From Labia minor (lineage: Eukaryota > Arthropoda > Insecta > Dermaptera > Spongiphoridae): a stretch of DNA of 64,000 nt. Under the pieces are notes generated by a model. It worked only from the letters and a program-made list of their open reading frames with translations. It did no database searches and was not told the origin of the DNA. Location: positions 20,764,720-20,828,719 of the forward strand of contig OY720346.1 of the NCBI GenBank assembly GCA_963082975.1, written 5' to 3'. The position numbers and the translations under genes were made by a program. Shown here piece by piece: positions 34,901 to 46,320 of the stretch. Every line of letters starts with the position of its first letter. The first letter of the stretch is position 1.

Positions 34901-36990
34901 TAATTTAATATTCTACTATTTTAAACTAGTATTTAAAGTAAATACAATAAAAAATAATTATTTTTCTTTGTAATATATTGATTGAAATAGTCCTATAAAA
35001 AAATATATTATATTTATATTTTTTTTATATTCATTTTAAAATTAGAAATCAAGATTATCATCCTGTTTATAACTTAACATGGCATGGTATTCTTTTAGAG
35101 TAAAGAATACTTGAATTTTATTATGTGAATACTTAAAAAAAATTATATATTGAATATATAGATATCATAGAAATAGAAAAATACTCTGTCCCTTGGTTTT
35201 ACTAGAAAATTAAATTAATTTTCAATTAACTAAGGTGGTGAATCAAATTTCTTCAATATATTTTTATTTTATTCTAAATTTATTTACTCATTTTAATTAT
35301 AATTTATTATAATATCAGTTAAATATTATTTTTAATATTATAAATAAAATTATGTTTTTAATACAAATATATTAGTTTAGTTATTTAAGCTATTTTTGTA
35401 AAATATCTTTGCAATTTTTTCTTGTTTTTTCTTTAATTTATTAAAAAATAGTTTCCTATTACAAATGAATTTATTTTTGAATTTGATCATTGTTTCATCC
35501 TACAACTCATCACAAAAGGATGTAATTAATTTTCATATTTCATTATTATATAATATTTTTAATACTTATGAACAAGTTTCGGATTTTAAATTTGGAATAT
35601 GATATTATTATTAAATCAATTTGTTATAATCTTAAAGTAACGATCCTAATTGAATTGAATTTATTTTTTGAAAATCTTTAATTTTACTAAAAAATTTATA
35701 CATTTATTATCATTTCGAAAAATACATCAATATATATATATATATATAGGGTATTTTCTTTAAAATAAAAAAATTCAAATACAATTTTTTATAAGAATTA
35801 ACACATCTTTCAGAATATAATTAAATTTTAATTATTTTTTTTATTTATAGAATTATTCTTACAAGTTTATTTATATTATATCAATAATTTTGCTAATTCT
35901 AAACAAAATTATTTTTAATCAAGAAACTTAAATCTCTAAAAACAATTAATAGAAAATCTAATTTACTTTTATTATATATTTATTATATTTTTCTCTACCT
36001 TAATAATATTAAAAGCGTTTTTTTTAAATCATTAATAATCTAGGATTAAATTAGATATTGATTTATTTCCATTTGTAATTTAATATAATAATAAAAATTT
36101 TCATAATAAAATTTTTATAGTTAAAATAGATTTTTAAAAATTAATTTAAAAACTTTCTTCTTTCTAAAATCTATCATAATTTATTAAGAAAATGCAAAAT
36201 GTTTATTTATTTATTTTTGTCTTTAATACTTATCTCTAAAGAGATATCTATATAATATATATTATATATGGCTGTTCAGAAAGAAATTTAATTTTTTAGT
36301 TATATATCGTGTTTTAAAATATACTAAACAGCTTGAAGTTATTTTGAACATCAATAACATGAATCAATGCCTTAATTTAATCTTCATCAGTTTTAACTGA
36401 CCTCCCAAATATGTTTTGGCACTATTATTTTGTTAATAGAAAAATATAATTAAATCCTTTGTTAGATAAAACGAAATGACTTTCTGATATATCTATTATA
36501 ATATGAATATTTCAATATAATATGATTTGCAACAATTTTTAAGATCTGTAGTGCGTTCATTATGCTTAAAATTGGTAGAATAGATTTCAATTGGAATCTC
36601 ATTATTTTTAAATATTTGTAAAATTTCAAATGAGAATGAAATTGAAAATTACCTTAGATAAACCATGACACACGAAAGGACGGATATACGTTAGTGTCAT
36701 TGTAATCATATTATATAAATATTGACAATTTTATCAACTTATTTGTTTTTATAATATTCAATGGAAAAAACAAGTTTCTTATTTTTAATTATAATGATAT
36801 CTTTAATTATTTGAATTTAAATCAGTTGTTATGAAATATATATCTTTTATGACTCAATATATTCTAAATATTCAAAATTCAATTGTTTTTATAATATTTA
36901 CAGGTTTTATACGATTATAATTTTATGAACATAATTGATGAAACAGACCCAGAATTTGGATATTTTATAAAGACGACGCCGGACGGATAA
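31954..36990 (+). CDS. EMSY: EMSY-like ENT-domain chromatin regulator
   Basis: Exons 31954-31993, 32581-32755, 32841-33159, 33242-33286, 33360-33555, 33623-33807, 33976-34071, 34132-34464 and 36904-36990 join in frame into about 491 residues. The N-terminus is an ENT domain (residues about 8-72): ILRRLELEAYSNLVTALRAQ, then GLLTKRRKKLL and RHKAEIRRAVNDD, followed by the EMSY-specific block EGRRTTPLIRR and PQTAFTAIADQAV. EMSY is a nuclear transcriptional regulator known to bind BRCA2 and chromatin proteins in vertebrates. The rest is Ser/Gln/Glu-rich and low in order, with PPFKKPRL as a likely nuclear signal and an acidic C-terminal part. Exon 8 either stops at TAA 34468 or splices over 2.4 kb to exon 9, which ends FGYFIKTTPDG. 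It is much shorter than human EMSY (about 1,300 residues). Confidence 0.88.
34471..36903 (+). other. EMSY last intron / alternative 3' UTR
   Basis: AT-rich sequence with no further coding exon. It contains a decayed mariner scrap (36262-36425) and a (TA)n tract near 35732-35747. If exon 8 is read through, the first part is 3' UTR. Confidence 0.5.
36262..36425 (-). mobile_element. Decayed mariner fragment
   Basis: Starts GGCTGTTCAGAAAGAAATTT, a mariner-like end. On the minus strand it reads GRSVKTDED*IKALIHVID, resembling the GRP...DEDQIKALI linker of mariner transposases. It is in the last EMSY intron. Confidence 0.45.
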
Positions 36991-37319
36991 TTATTTTTCA
37001 TCTGAAGTGTTAAATCCATTTAAGAGATGAACATTTTATAAAATCTATTTAAATAAAGTAATACATTTTTTTTGTTTATGTATTTTTTGATGACCAATAA
37101 TTTGATAAAAAATTATAATGATTTAAGTTTTCTATTGTATCTACATTTAAATGTTGACAAATTATATTTAATAAATAACAGAATCCTAAATTTCTTAATG
37201 TAATGTATTTAATTTTTGTTCTAAAAAATTAAAAATGACTTGATTGTAGCTTATTAATTAACGTTTTAAATTATTTTTTATTTCTTTCAAAAGATTAATT
37301 GATTCCCAAAATTCTTTAA
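36991..37319. other. EMSY 3' flank
   Basis: AT-rich; an AATAAA-like signal follows the EMSY stop (about 37051) and probably serves as the poly(A) signal. No other feature is seen. Confidence 0.45.
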
Positions 37320-37329
37320 ACATTTGTAG

Positions 37330-37625
37330 TCAGACACATATTCTTCTTCGTCTCCCTTCGGAGTTTGGCCATCATCATGACTAGGATAGCCATAGAAGCT
37401 GCTCAGCCATGATGATTTTTCTTGGGAATGTTAATGCGGTGGCTTCCAATTACCTTTCGCATGTATAGAATTTGAATCAGTTGTTATGAACTAACAGTTC
37501 TTGGAGCTGGAGAGAGCTAATGTTAAATTGAATTTATTATAAGAATTTGTTCTTAGTTGGAATCGAACGCCGACTTCTTGTATAGAAAATTGCCACGGTA
37601 AAATCTCGGCTAAGCTTCCTTAGTG
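37330..37625 (-). mobile_element. tRNA-derived SINE
   Basis: Read on the minus strand, the head has an A-box-like TTAGCCGAG region and a perfect B-box (GGCGTTCGATTCC). The body continues to a tail GGCCAAACTCCGAAGGGAGA followed by CGAAGAAGAAT, which looks like a LINE-matched SINE tail with a GAA repeat. No coding content. Confidence 0.55.
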
Positions 37626-38490
37626 TAGATTAAAAAATTATGTTCATTAGCCAAATATACAAATATTTGTTGTTTTTTTTTCATAACATATAAAAGGAAT
37701 ATAAATATTCCTTTTTGCCCAGTAGTAAGAAGAAAGTTGTTGACAATCTTAAACTCACACTGACTTCTACACAGGTAAAAAAGTTTATTAATTCAGATAG
37801 AATATTTTCTAAGTTTCAAGAATTGTATGTATCGGAGAGATATTCAACAATCTAACTCAGAGATGCAAAATCCCGACGTTGATGTCAAAGTAATTGGACA
37901 CAACAATAATAAACCCAGGTATTAAATATAAATTTATAAAAAATAAATAAAAATTACTGTTGATTTTTAAAAGATATAGTATGACATTTAAATTTTCTTA
38001 AATTTTAATTTGGTCTGAAAAATTGAATATCCCCAAGAAATAATAATTTTGATTTACTATCAAGGAGATGGCAAGAATTGTAAAATCACTTTTTAAATGA
38101 GTCATAGTTCATTGGATAGAGTAGGTTGTGAGGAATGCAAATGTGTAAAGGGTTTTAATTTTTTTTTTTAATTTTTTGTTGTTGATCATACAATTTGTCA
38201 GGAGCAAGGTGGTGACCACAGATCATCCGTTATCAGACTTGGACACTCAATGTTAATTTATTGAAACCGCCTTTTGAGCTATCTACAGGTGTTATGAATC
38301 TAATTTAAAACTAATTCAAACCGTGCCTAGCCCGCCTTTTTTTACGCTATCTGACGGCGTTACGAAACTAATTAAAACTAATTCGCTAGTCCGCTTTTTT
38401 TTCTTTTTCTTTTAAACAATTGTATAATTTTCAGTTAAGTGAAAAAAGAAATGTGCAATTTCAAAAAAACTATAACATCAGTAAAGAATC
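37626..38490. other. Intergenic DNA left of the BEL insertion
   Basis: A 33-codon ORF (37828-37926) is flanked by plausible splice sites but unsupported. At 38285-38410 there is an imperfect 80-bp duplication (CTATCTACAGGTGTTA / CTATCTGACGGCGTTA). Nothing firmly assignable. Confidence 0.35.
38486..38490. repeat. Target-site duplication of the BEL element, left
   Basis: GAATC immediately before the LTR is repeated at 45526-45530 immediately after the other LTR, giving a 5-bp duplication. Confidence 0.9.
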
Positions 38491-39805
38491 TGTTTCGTCG
38501 AAAACTAGTCCTTAAGCCTAATTCTCGTGCTTCAGTTTTTTAATCCTTTGTGTTTGATCTAAAATAAATGTATGGAGTAGGATTAGATATGAATAGGTAT
38601 TAATAAATAATTATACTCAATTTGGGGTGCGTATTGAAGAATTTATTGGCCCCAAATAGGGAGAAAACCTTGGTGAAGCCAAGGAAAAAAAACTCCCTGA
38701 AGATTATTACAACACGAATGTCGCAAGCAGGCGAGACGGAGTGTGTTTGTTTGAATAATTAAGGGGTCGAATGTAGGATAGTCATGAGGATATAGATACA
38801 CTATAACCGAATGGATTTAATGAACATATCGTTCGATTCGTAGAATAGCCATGAGATTATAGATATACTATAACCGAATGGATTTAATGAACATATCGTT
38901 CGATTCGTAGAATAGCCATGAGATTATAGATATACTATAACCGAATGGATTTAATGAACATATCGTTCGATTCGTAGAATAGCCATGAGGATATAGACAT
39001 ACTATAACCGAATGGAGTTAATGAACATATCGTTCGATTCGTAGAATAGCCATGAGGATATAGACATACTATAACCGAATGGATTTAATGAACATATCGT
39101 TCGATTCGTAGAATAGCCATGAGGATATAGACATACTATAACCGAATGGATTTAATGAACATATCGTTCGATTCGTAGAATAGCCATGAGGATATAGACA
39201 TACTATAACCGAATGGACTTAATGAACATATCGTTCGATTCGTAGAATAGCCATGAGGATATAGACATACTATAACCGAATGGATTTAATGAACATATCG
39301 TTCGATTCGTAGGATAGCCCTATTGTTTAGATAAGAATAAATCGTCATTAAGCTTAATATAAATGCATTGAATGTTCGATCATCAATGGCGTCACTGGGA
39401 AAGTTCAGCCAGCGTTGAGCGAATCATTCGTATATATATATTAAATAAATACCTTTCGATTTGGAGTATGTTATATTATAATACATTACGATTATACAAT
39501 CCTGATATACATGTTGAAATGTAAATAATGAAGAAAGAATAATTAATACAATTCGTTGTGTAGAGAAACGTGTTGTCTTTCAGCTGTTGTCTTGCCAGCA
39601 TCTTATCCAATATGTCACCCAGGCGTTGTCTCGAAGAAGAATGCGAAACCAAGCCACGCGACAAGCCCACTTAGCAGATACGAATCATAGCGAGCCTATC
39701 CGAACCAACCCGAACCCTCAACAGTTACCTTAGTCTCATAATTCAAAAATCGTAGAATAATATTAATAGAAAATTATTAAGTGAAATTTAGATTTGGCTT
39801 AAACA
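38491..39805 (-). repeat. BEL LTR, 3' in element orientation (1315 bp)
   Basis: Apart from one extra 67-bp unit it looks identical to 44278-45525. It carries eight tandem copies of a 67-bp unit between about 38780 and 39325. The 64-codon ORF inside (39476-39670) is present in both LTRs and has no recognisable domain. Confidence 0.93.
38780..39325 (+). repeat. 67-bp tandem repeat inside LTR, 8 copies
   Basis: GAACATATCG recurs at 38822, 38889, 38956, 39023, 39090, 39157, 39224 and 39291, a constant 67-bp step. Unit landmarks are CCGAATGGATTTAATGAACA and TCGTTCGATTCGTAGAATAG. Units differ by a few bases (GAGATTATAGATA against GAGGATATAGACA). Confidence 0.95.
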
Positions 39806-39820
39806 CACTCCCCCCGTTGC
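39806..39820 (-). other. BEL polypurine tract
   Basis: On the element strand GCAACGGGGGGAGTG abuts the 3' LTR (TGTTTAAGCC). This is the expected second-strand primer position. Confidence 0.8.
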
Positions 39821-39919
39821 GAATCAATGAGCAAGATATATGTATAGTGATTACAATAGAATGGACAATGGTTTAGAATGTTAACAACAAGTATTGATGA
39901 ATTAATTGTTAAAAAACAT

Positions 39920-42450
39920 AGCAAAGTGATGTTTTCGTTTGAAAATCCCTTGCGACTCGAGATATTCCATCATCTGCAGGAAGGACGTCGACGATGACTC
40001 CTAACTGCCACCGCATACAAGGTTGATTTTTGTCCATGAGAAGTACAATCTGGTTGATCTCGAGTTTACCTCGAGAACATTGCCATTTGTGACGAGTTTG
40101 AAGTTCGTGTAGATATTCTAAACGCCATCGTTTCCAGAGTTACTGTTTGGCCTTAGTAATGAATTGTCATATGTTGAGACGATAATCTGGAACATCAGAG
40201 ATATTATTTTCGGGAAGTATCGTGAGAGATTAGAATGTGTGAGTAAGAGTTAATGCAATAAGATCATTAAAATCGTTAAATAATGAAGACAAGAGGTGAG
40301 AATTGAATATTGATTCTAGATGTATAGCGAGTTAGTTAAGTTTTTCAAAAGTTAATAATTGATCTTTCACCACTCGTTTTGAAATGATGTTTAAAAGGAT
40401 TTCATTTCAGCTTCCCAAATGTCACTAAAATGAGGAGATAGGGGTGGATTAAATCGCCAAGTAATGCTTTTTTTCCAAGGCAAAATCGTTGACAATGCCT
40501 TGATGGGATTTAGATGAGAACAATATATAGAGCTCACGTAATTGATTGTTTGCACCTATGAAATTTGTACCATTGTCAGGATACACGTGAGATGGGACAC
40601 CTCGTCGACCAATGAACCGTCCAAATGCATCCTAAAAACCGTCAGTTGTTAGATCACTCACTATTTCGAGATGTACGGCCTTTGTGGCCACGCAGATGAA
40701 GAGACATCCATATAAAAAACTCTCTGTTCGATTACGGAATTTTCATTCCTTGATGTACCGGAGACCGAAGTAATCGACAGCCACATGAGAAAATGCAGCT
40801 GACTCGGTGACCCGAGCAGAAGGCAGATCTGCCATCTTTCCATGCAATAACACTGGTCGATATCGAAGACAAATCAATGCATCATCGAATGATTCGTCGA
40901 ACTTGACCCTACCATCCAGAGTCCAAAGTCTGGCGAAGATTGGATAGAGTAGTTTGGATTCCGGCATGAAACGTGTATTTGTGAATATCACGGATAATCA
41001 AATCGGTCACGTGATGATGAGAAGGTAAGAGAGTTAGATGTTTTTTCTTTTCGTGAATGAGAGTGCGGTATGTTTTAAACGCCATCCAACTATTAAAACA
41101 CCTTGTTTGTCAATTGATTAATATCAACACGCAGTCGAAGAATTTCAGTCAGAGAATTGGTTCCAGTTAAGAGATCGTCTACATAAAGATCCCTTTTTTA
41201 GAATTTCGAAAGTTCTAGAAGAGTTATGAGCTTGGTCATCAACAAACTGATTAATAGTTCGAATAGCAAGGAAGTATGGAGCAGAGACTCCAAAGATAAT
41301 TCTAATTCTCTGAAGATCAAAGATATTGATAACATTATTATGATAATATAGAATCCTTTGAAACTTACGATGGTTGGATTTGTCAATACATCTGAGCGAT
41401 ATCTGAAGTCATAACACAGATGTAAGATCGAAAACGTAGCAGCATAGTGAATAGACCATCTTGGATAGTAGGATCAATCAATAGAACCTCATTCAATGAG
41501 ATACCTTTCTCTGATTTGGCAGAAGCAATCGAACACGACCCGCACCTTAGTAGTGGTGCTGGAGGTTTTGATTACAGGGTAATGAGGCAAGTAATATCCT
41601 GGTTCGCAGACGTCGGGGACATGTATCAGATGGCCCATGTCAATGTATTCTTGCATTACTTTGCAATATTCTGTTTTTAGTTGGGGGTTAGCATTCAATC
41701 TTTTCTGTAAAGATAAGAATCGTCGTTGAGCTTGAATTTTAGAATCTCCAAATTCAATGTTATTTATACGAAACGATAATTTGACAACATATTGTCCGTA
41801 TGGATTACGAATAGTATGTATTTGGTAATGATTTTCACATATAGAATCCTCTGAAGATCTCGAGTCCCTTTGATTTAGGTCTTCGATTTTCCAAAATTGA
41901 GTTAATTGATTAGATAGATCAGTCAGTTGACAGGACACAGGTTGTGATTTATTATTCCGATTAATTCCCCTTGCTATTATCCAACCAAGTTGTGTTTTTT
42001 GTAAAATTAGATCACAATCATGTTTTGATAGATTAATCTGTCCAATGGATAGAAGAGAGAGGGTTGTCCCTGCGCCAATAAGAACATCAATTGGACGTGG
42101 TAAATGGAATTGTGGATCTGCTAATTTAATGTTTCGTGGGATTGTTATTGCGTCACGGGGAAAGATTTCACTGGGACTCAAATCAAACAAATTTGATTAA
42201 CTGTCAAAAAGGATAATGATTTTTGAAATTTATTATTCATAGATTTGCACTTTATTCGTACTAAGTTTTTTGAGAAAGTTTGCATTCCATTGACCGCTCC
42301 TATTGGGATAGAACATGTTTGTTTGGGAATTTTCAATTTATGTGTTAACGATTCAGTGATAAGATTAGCTTTTGCACAGGTATCGAGCAATGATCGAACT
42401 GGTATGAAATTACCTGATGAATCCTGCATCATTATAATGGCACTCATCAT
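39920..42450 (-). pseudogene. BEL pol, broken (protease, RT, integrase, DUF5641)
   Basis: In order: a DUF1758-type aspartic protease (42178-42450, LLDTCAKANLITE, with Cys where Gly is usual in D-T/S-G); then, shifted by one base, the RT start (41489-42190, ADPQFHLPRPIDVLIGAG, KVRVVFD). A further frameshift leads to an RT segment (LFTMLLRFRS, TSDIAQMY) with a stop. The YVDD catalytic motif is at 41171-41185. RNase H is absent. The integrase zinc-binding region (about 40880-41040) and core follow (VAVDYFGL, then DNGTNF, about 40555-40800) with two in-frame stops. DUF5641 is at 39920-40135 (NQIVLLMDKNQPCMRWQLG). Not expressible as one protein. Confidence 0.9.
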
Positions 42451-42501
42451 TAATTGGAATGTGGGATGTTTAAGATAAGTCGTGAAATTGTGTGTGACTA
42501 G

Positions 42502-43791
42502 TCATTTAGATGGATCATTATGAGACATTGCTAAATGATTGGTGTTAGAGGTTGATGTATTGCTATTTGTTGAATTTGACATTGTTTGTTGGCGGCGAGT
42601 TTGGGGGCGTCTAACGTGTAGCAAAGTATGATGAAATGTATTGCAAATTTTACACAAAAGGGAGTTGCACTTATCTTTATGACTATGGAGGCAATTTCTG
42701 CAGAGTTTTGAGGAATTCACAAATTTTATACGTTGATCTACCGAGAGAGAGTTGAAGGTTGGGCATTTATAGAGAGGATGATTACCCTTACAGTTGAGGC
42801 AAGTATTAGGAGTAATAGTTACCAATGCTTGTGTAGATGAATTATATTTGGGTGTCTTGTAAGAACCGAATCCTTTGTCATTGTATTTGCGTTTCAAAGA
42901 ATTATTAAGATTGCGATGAGGTTCGGGTTTTTTTATGTGAAGCCGAAAGGCTGTATTTATTATAAATTTACTAAAGGCATCGAAGTTTGGAAGAAGATTA
43001 TCATCAGTAAAAGTTTCTTCCCACTTTTCTTGAATGTCCGATGGTAATTTACGTTCTAAGATTCTCACGATCAAGGCATCAGTTGGGGCAGCCTTTAAAG
43101 AATTTAAGTGAGACAAGTGTTGACGAGCATCATCAATAAATTTATTAAGATTTTCAGTAGTGGGAGTTGTTATATTTTGAAGATCTAAAATGGCATCATA
43201 ATGTTTAAATACTAAAGCTCGCTCCTTTTGATAAATATCCTCTAAATGTTTCCATGCGATTTTATAATTCTCTGCGCTAATATTATAAAGTGCAAGCTTG
43301 TTAGAAGCTGCACCAGTCAGACATCCACGTAGATATATGAATTTGTTAACATCATCAATGTCCGTTCGTGCGTCAATGAGAGTGTTAAATGTATTTTTAA
43401 ATGAGAGCCAATTTTCAAAATTTCCATCGAATTTAGGCAGATTAGTAGTCGGCAAATTGGCTAATCGTTGAGTTTCAAATGAATTATTTATATTAAATGT
43501 ATGATCCATAGTTGTGTTAGAACAACCATTGGTAGATTTTAATTTAAAAGAAAGGGCAAAATAATTCGTGCGTACATTATCTGCCTCGTTTATCTCTTCG
43601 TTGTCCCCGTCAGTCAACTCAAGAGTATCAACGATGTCATCATATTGATTAAATAGTTCGGTTATCTTTTCAAATTGCAAAACTGCTATTCCGTGTGTAA
43701 TTTTTTGGGTTGTCAAATCATTTTCGCATTTTTTGATTTTATTAGCAAGCCTTTCGCGCCTTTGTGATATGGGGATATTTTTCTTATTCAT
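42502..43791 (-). CDS. gag: BEL gag polyprotein (429 codons)
   Basis: Fully open ORF. An N-terminal coiled-coil-like stretch (residues about 8-75) is followed by the DUF1759 capsid-like region (LPKFDGNFENWLSFKNTFNT, FIYLRGCLTGAA, KHYDAILDL). Cys/His knuckles come next (CLNCKGNHPLYKC, CRNCLHSHKDKC, CKICNTFHHTLLH), the typical nucleic-acid-binding end of BEL gag. It packages element RNA into cytoplasmic particles. The ORF ends TGA followed by CTAG, and the protease frame continues in the same phase beyond it. Start ATG at 43791. Confidence 0.9.
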   Translation of the reverse strand: MNKKNIPISQRRERLANKIKKCENDLTTQKITHGIAVLQFEKITELFNQYDDIVDTLELTDGDNEEINEADNVRTNYFALSFKLKSTNGCSNTTMDHTFNINNSFETQRLANLPTTNLPKFDGNFENWLSFKNTFNTLIDARTDIDDVNKFIYLRGCLTGAASNKLALYNISAENYKIAWKHLEDIYQKERALVFKHYDAILDLQNITTPTTENLNKFIDDARQHLSHLNSLKAAPTDALIVRILERKLPSDIQEKWEETFTDDNLLPNFDAFSKFIINTAFRLHIKKPEPHRNLNNSLKRKYNDKGFGSYKTPKYNSSTQALVTITPNTCLNCKGNHPLYKCPTFNSLSVDQRIKFVNSSKLCRNCLHSHKDKCNSLLCKICNTFHHTLLHVRRPQTRRQQTMSNSTNSNTSTSNTNHLAMSHNDPSK

Positions 43792-44258
43792 TTTGAAAGG
43801 TTTTTATAATGATAGTAATTATGATATTAGAAATAAGTGTTTAACAAACAATAATAATTAAAATTCGATTGTTGAAATATTATTAATAATAATAACAAAA
43901 AGTATTAATTAATAATGGTTGATGTATTTAATGTTGTTAATGTTTGTAAGAATTAATTGATAATATTGAAAATTTTAAAATTGATAATTTTGATACTAAT
44001 AATTAAATAATGGAATTAAAAAATATAGCGTTGTTAATCTTTATAAGAAATAATTGTTCGAATTGAAAATTTAAATATGATAATTTTAATGATAATAATT
44101 AAAATAATAGAATTAAAGGACCCAATGTTGTTAATAGGTTAAATTTGTAACTTATCTTTATTTAATTGCGTTTCACGATGTTGATGGAGATCAGGCACTG
44201 ATTTTGAAATGTTTTTCAATTTTTAATCTTGTTGTATGTAGATATTATCAGTCCATAA
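43792..44258 (-). other. BEL 5' leader
   Basis: About 0.47 kb of AT-rich untranslated leader between the primer site and the gag start. It contains imperfect tandem repeats of an ATTAATAATAAT type. No ORF. Confidence 0.6.
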
Positions 44259-44277
44259 CCTCACAGGAGGCACCATT
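44259..44277 (-). other. Putative BEL primer-binding site
   Basis: Immediately inside the 5' LTR the element strand reads AA TGGTGCCTCCTGTGAGG. It opens with TGG as expected for pairing with a tRNA CCA end. I cannot name the tRNA from memory. Confidence 0.55.
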
Positions 44278-45525
44278 TGTTTCGTCGAAAACTAGTCCTT
44301 AAGCCTAATTCTCGTGCTTCAGTTTTTTAATCCTTTGTGTTTGATCTAAAATAAATGTATGGAGTAGGATTAGATATGAATAGGTATTAATAAATAATTA
44401 TACTCAATTTGGGGTGCGTATTGAAGAATTTATTGGCCCCAAATAGGGAGAAAACCTTGGTGAAGCCAAGGAAAAAAAACTCCCTGAAGATTATTACAAC
44501 ACGAATGTCGCAAGCAGGCGAGACGGAGTGTGTTTGTTTGAATAATTAAGGGGTCGAATGTAGGATAGTCATGAGGATATAGATACACTATAACCGAATG
44601 GATTTAATGAACATATCGTTCGATTCGTAGAATAGCCATGAGATTATAGATATACTATAACCGAATGGATTTAATGAACATATCGTTCGATTCGTAGAAT
44701 AGCCATGAGGATATAGACATACTATAACCGAATGGAGTTAATGAACATATCGTTCGATTCGTAGAATAGCCATGAGGATATAGACATACTATAACCGAAT
44801 GGATTTAATGAACATATCGTTCGATTCGTAGAATAGCCATGAGGATATAGACATACTATAACCGAATGGATTTAATGAACATATCGTTCGATTCGTAGAA
44901 TAGCCATGAGGATATAGACATACTATAACCGAATGGACTTAATGAACATATCGTTCGATTCGTAGAATAGCCATGAGGATATAGACATACTATAACCGAA
45001 TGGATTTAATGAACATATCGTTCGATTCGTAGGATAGCCCTATTGTTTAGATAAGAATAAATCGTCATTAAGCTTAATATAAATGCATTGAATGTTCGAT
45101 CATCAATGGCGTCACTGGGAAAGTTCAGCCAGCGTTGAGCGAATCATTCGTATATATATATTAAATAAATACCTTTCGATTTGGAGTATGTTATATTATA
45201 ATACATTACGATTATACAATCCTGATATACATGTTGAAATGTAAATAATGAAGAAAGAATAATTAATACAATTCGTTGTGTAGAGAAACGTGTTGTCTTT
45301 CAGCTGTTGTCTTGCCAGCATCTTATCCAATATGTCACCCAGGCGTTGTCTCGAAGAAGAATGCGAAACCAAGCCACGCGACAAGCCCACTTAGCAGATA
45401 CGAATCATAGCGAGCCTATCCGAACCAACCCGAACCCTCAACAGTTACCTTAGTCTCATAATTCAAAAATCGTAGAATAATATTAATAGAAAATTATTAA
45501 GTGAAATTTAGATTTGGCTTAAACA
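44278..45525 (-). repeat. BEL LTR, 5' in element orientation (1248 bp)
   Basis: Same ends and sequence as 38491-39805, but with seven 67-bp units (GAACATATCG at 44609, 44676, 44743, 44810, 44877, 44944, 45011). The length difference of 67 bp equals one unit. Confidence 0.93.
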
Positions 45526-46320
45526 GAATCAGTGCAATAAAGCATTAACCAGGCTTGAAACTAATGAACACTGTAATTTAGATGCACTGTGTGGTAATAG
45601 ACTGCACACCAGCTACAGTGAGTCCTACTACTGGCAAACAAAAAAGAAAACAGTCAAAATGCCAATGTCAATGGGTACATTACATAAAACTAAAATAATC
45701 ATAAAAAAAGTAATCTGAAAAAGTTGTTTAGAATCATTCAAGGAGTCCTTCAAGGTAAGTTTCAGCCACCCACCTTGCTGGGCCCGTGAAGTAAACAATT
45801 ACCTTTAAAACCCGTGAAGTAAACAATTACCTTTAAAAATATAATCAAATAAAATTATTAAAAAATTTATTCCCATTATTATTTTGAATAAAATACTTTT
45901 GGAAAAAAGAATATTAGATCGTATAGAAATTTAAAAAAATAATATTTCAATTTGTTTAAATTTTTATATAAATAATCAATTAATTAGAAAATTTTGGAAA
46001 TCAACTACTTTATATATACTCTAAATTAAAATAATCGAATTTAAATATCTTATCTTATCTTATTATACTAGAAAAAAAAAAATTGTAGTATAAAAATTGG
46101 AGTATATGTTTATTACTATTTTATGTTTTTTCGAATTATTTGAACGGTGACTCGGTGAACCAGGTATTAATATTACCAGACAAACCCAATAATAAGGAAT
46201 AGTTTTTTTTTAATGACTGAGCGGCGGCTAATAACCAGGTACTAATAATTTAAACTTTGATATTTAAAATGTTAAAATTAAAATTTCAAAATTTATTTAT
46301 TTTAAGAGAGTATCTAGTAT
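45526..46320. other. Intergenic DNA right of the BEL element
   Basis: 45535-45720 is higher-complexity sequence without an open frame, probably old repeat split by the BEL insertion. At 45783-45838 a 28-bp unit (CCCGTGAAGTAAACAATTAC plus CTTTAAAA) is exactly duplicated. 46140-46260 resembles the reverse complement of 26620-26745 (ACCAGGTATTAATATTACCA), another dispersed repeat. Confidence 0.5.

Larger units (their letters stand above)
38491..45525 (-). mobile_element. BEL/Pao LTR retrotransposon, internally deleted
   Basis: The element is 7.0 kb with direct LTRs that begin TG and end CA (TGTTTCG...AAACA), flanked by GAATC on both sides. Order on the minus strand: LTR, primer site, gag, protease, reverse transcriptase, integrase, DUF5641, polypurine tract, LTR. 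This is the BEL/Pao plan. RNase H and much of the RT thumb are missing between about 41170 and 41060, and pol has several frameshifts and stops, so this copy cannot make its own enzymes. Near-identical LTRs and the perfect duplication indicate recent insertion, presumably by enzymes from another copy. Confidence 0.93.

Noticed and set aside
38780..39325. Regular 67-bp repeats resembling a CRISPR array
   Set aside because: Units are contiguous without unique spacers and lie in a eukaryotic LTR.
39476..39670. 64-codon ORF, identical at 45196-45390
   Set aside because: Lies within both LTRs of the BEL element; no domain, and identity is explained by LTR duplication.
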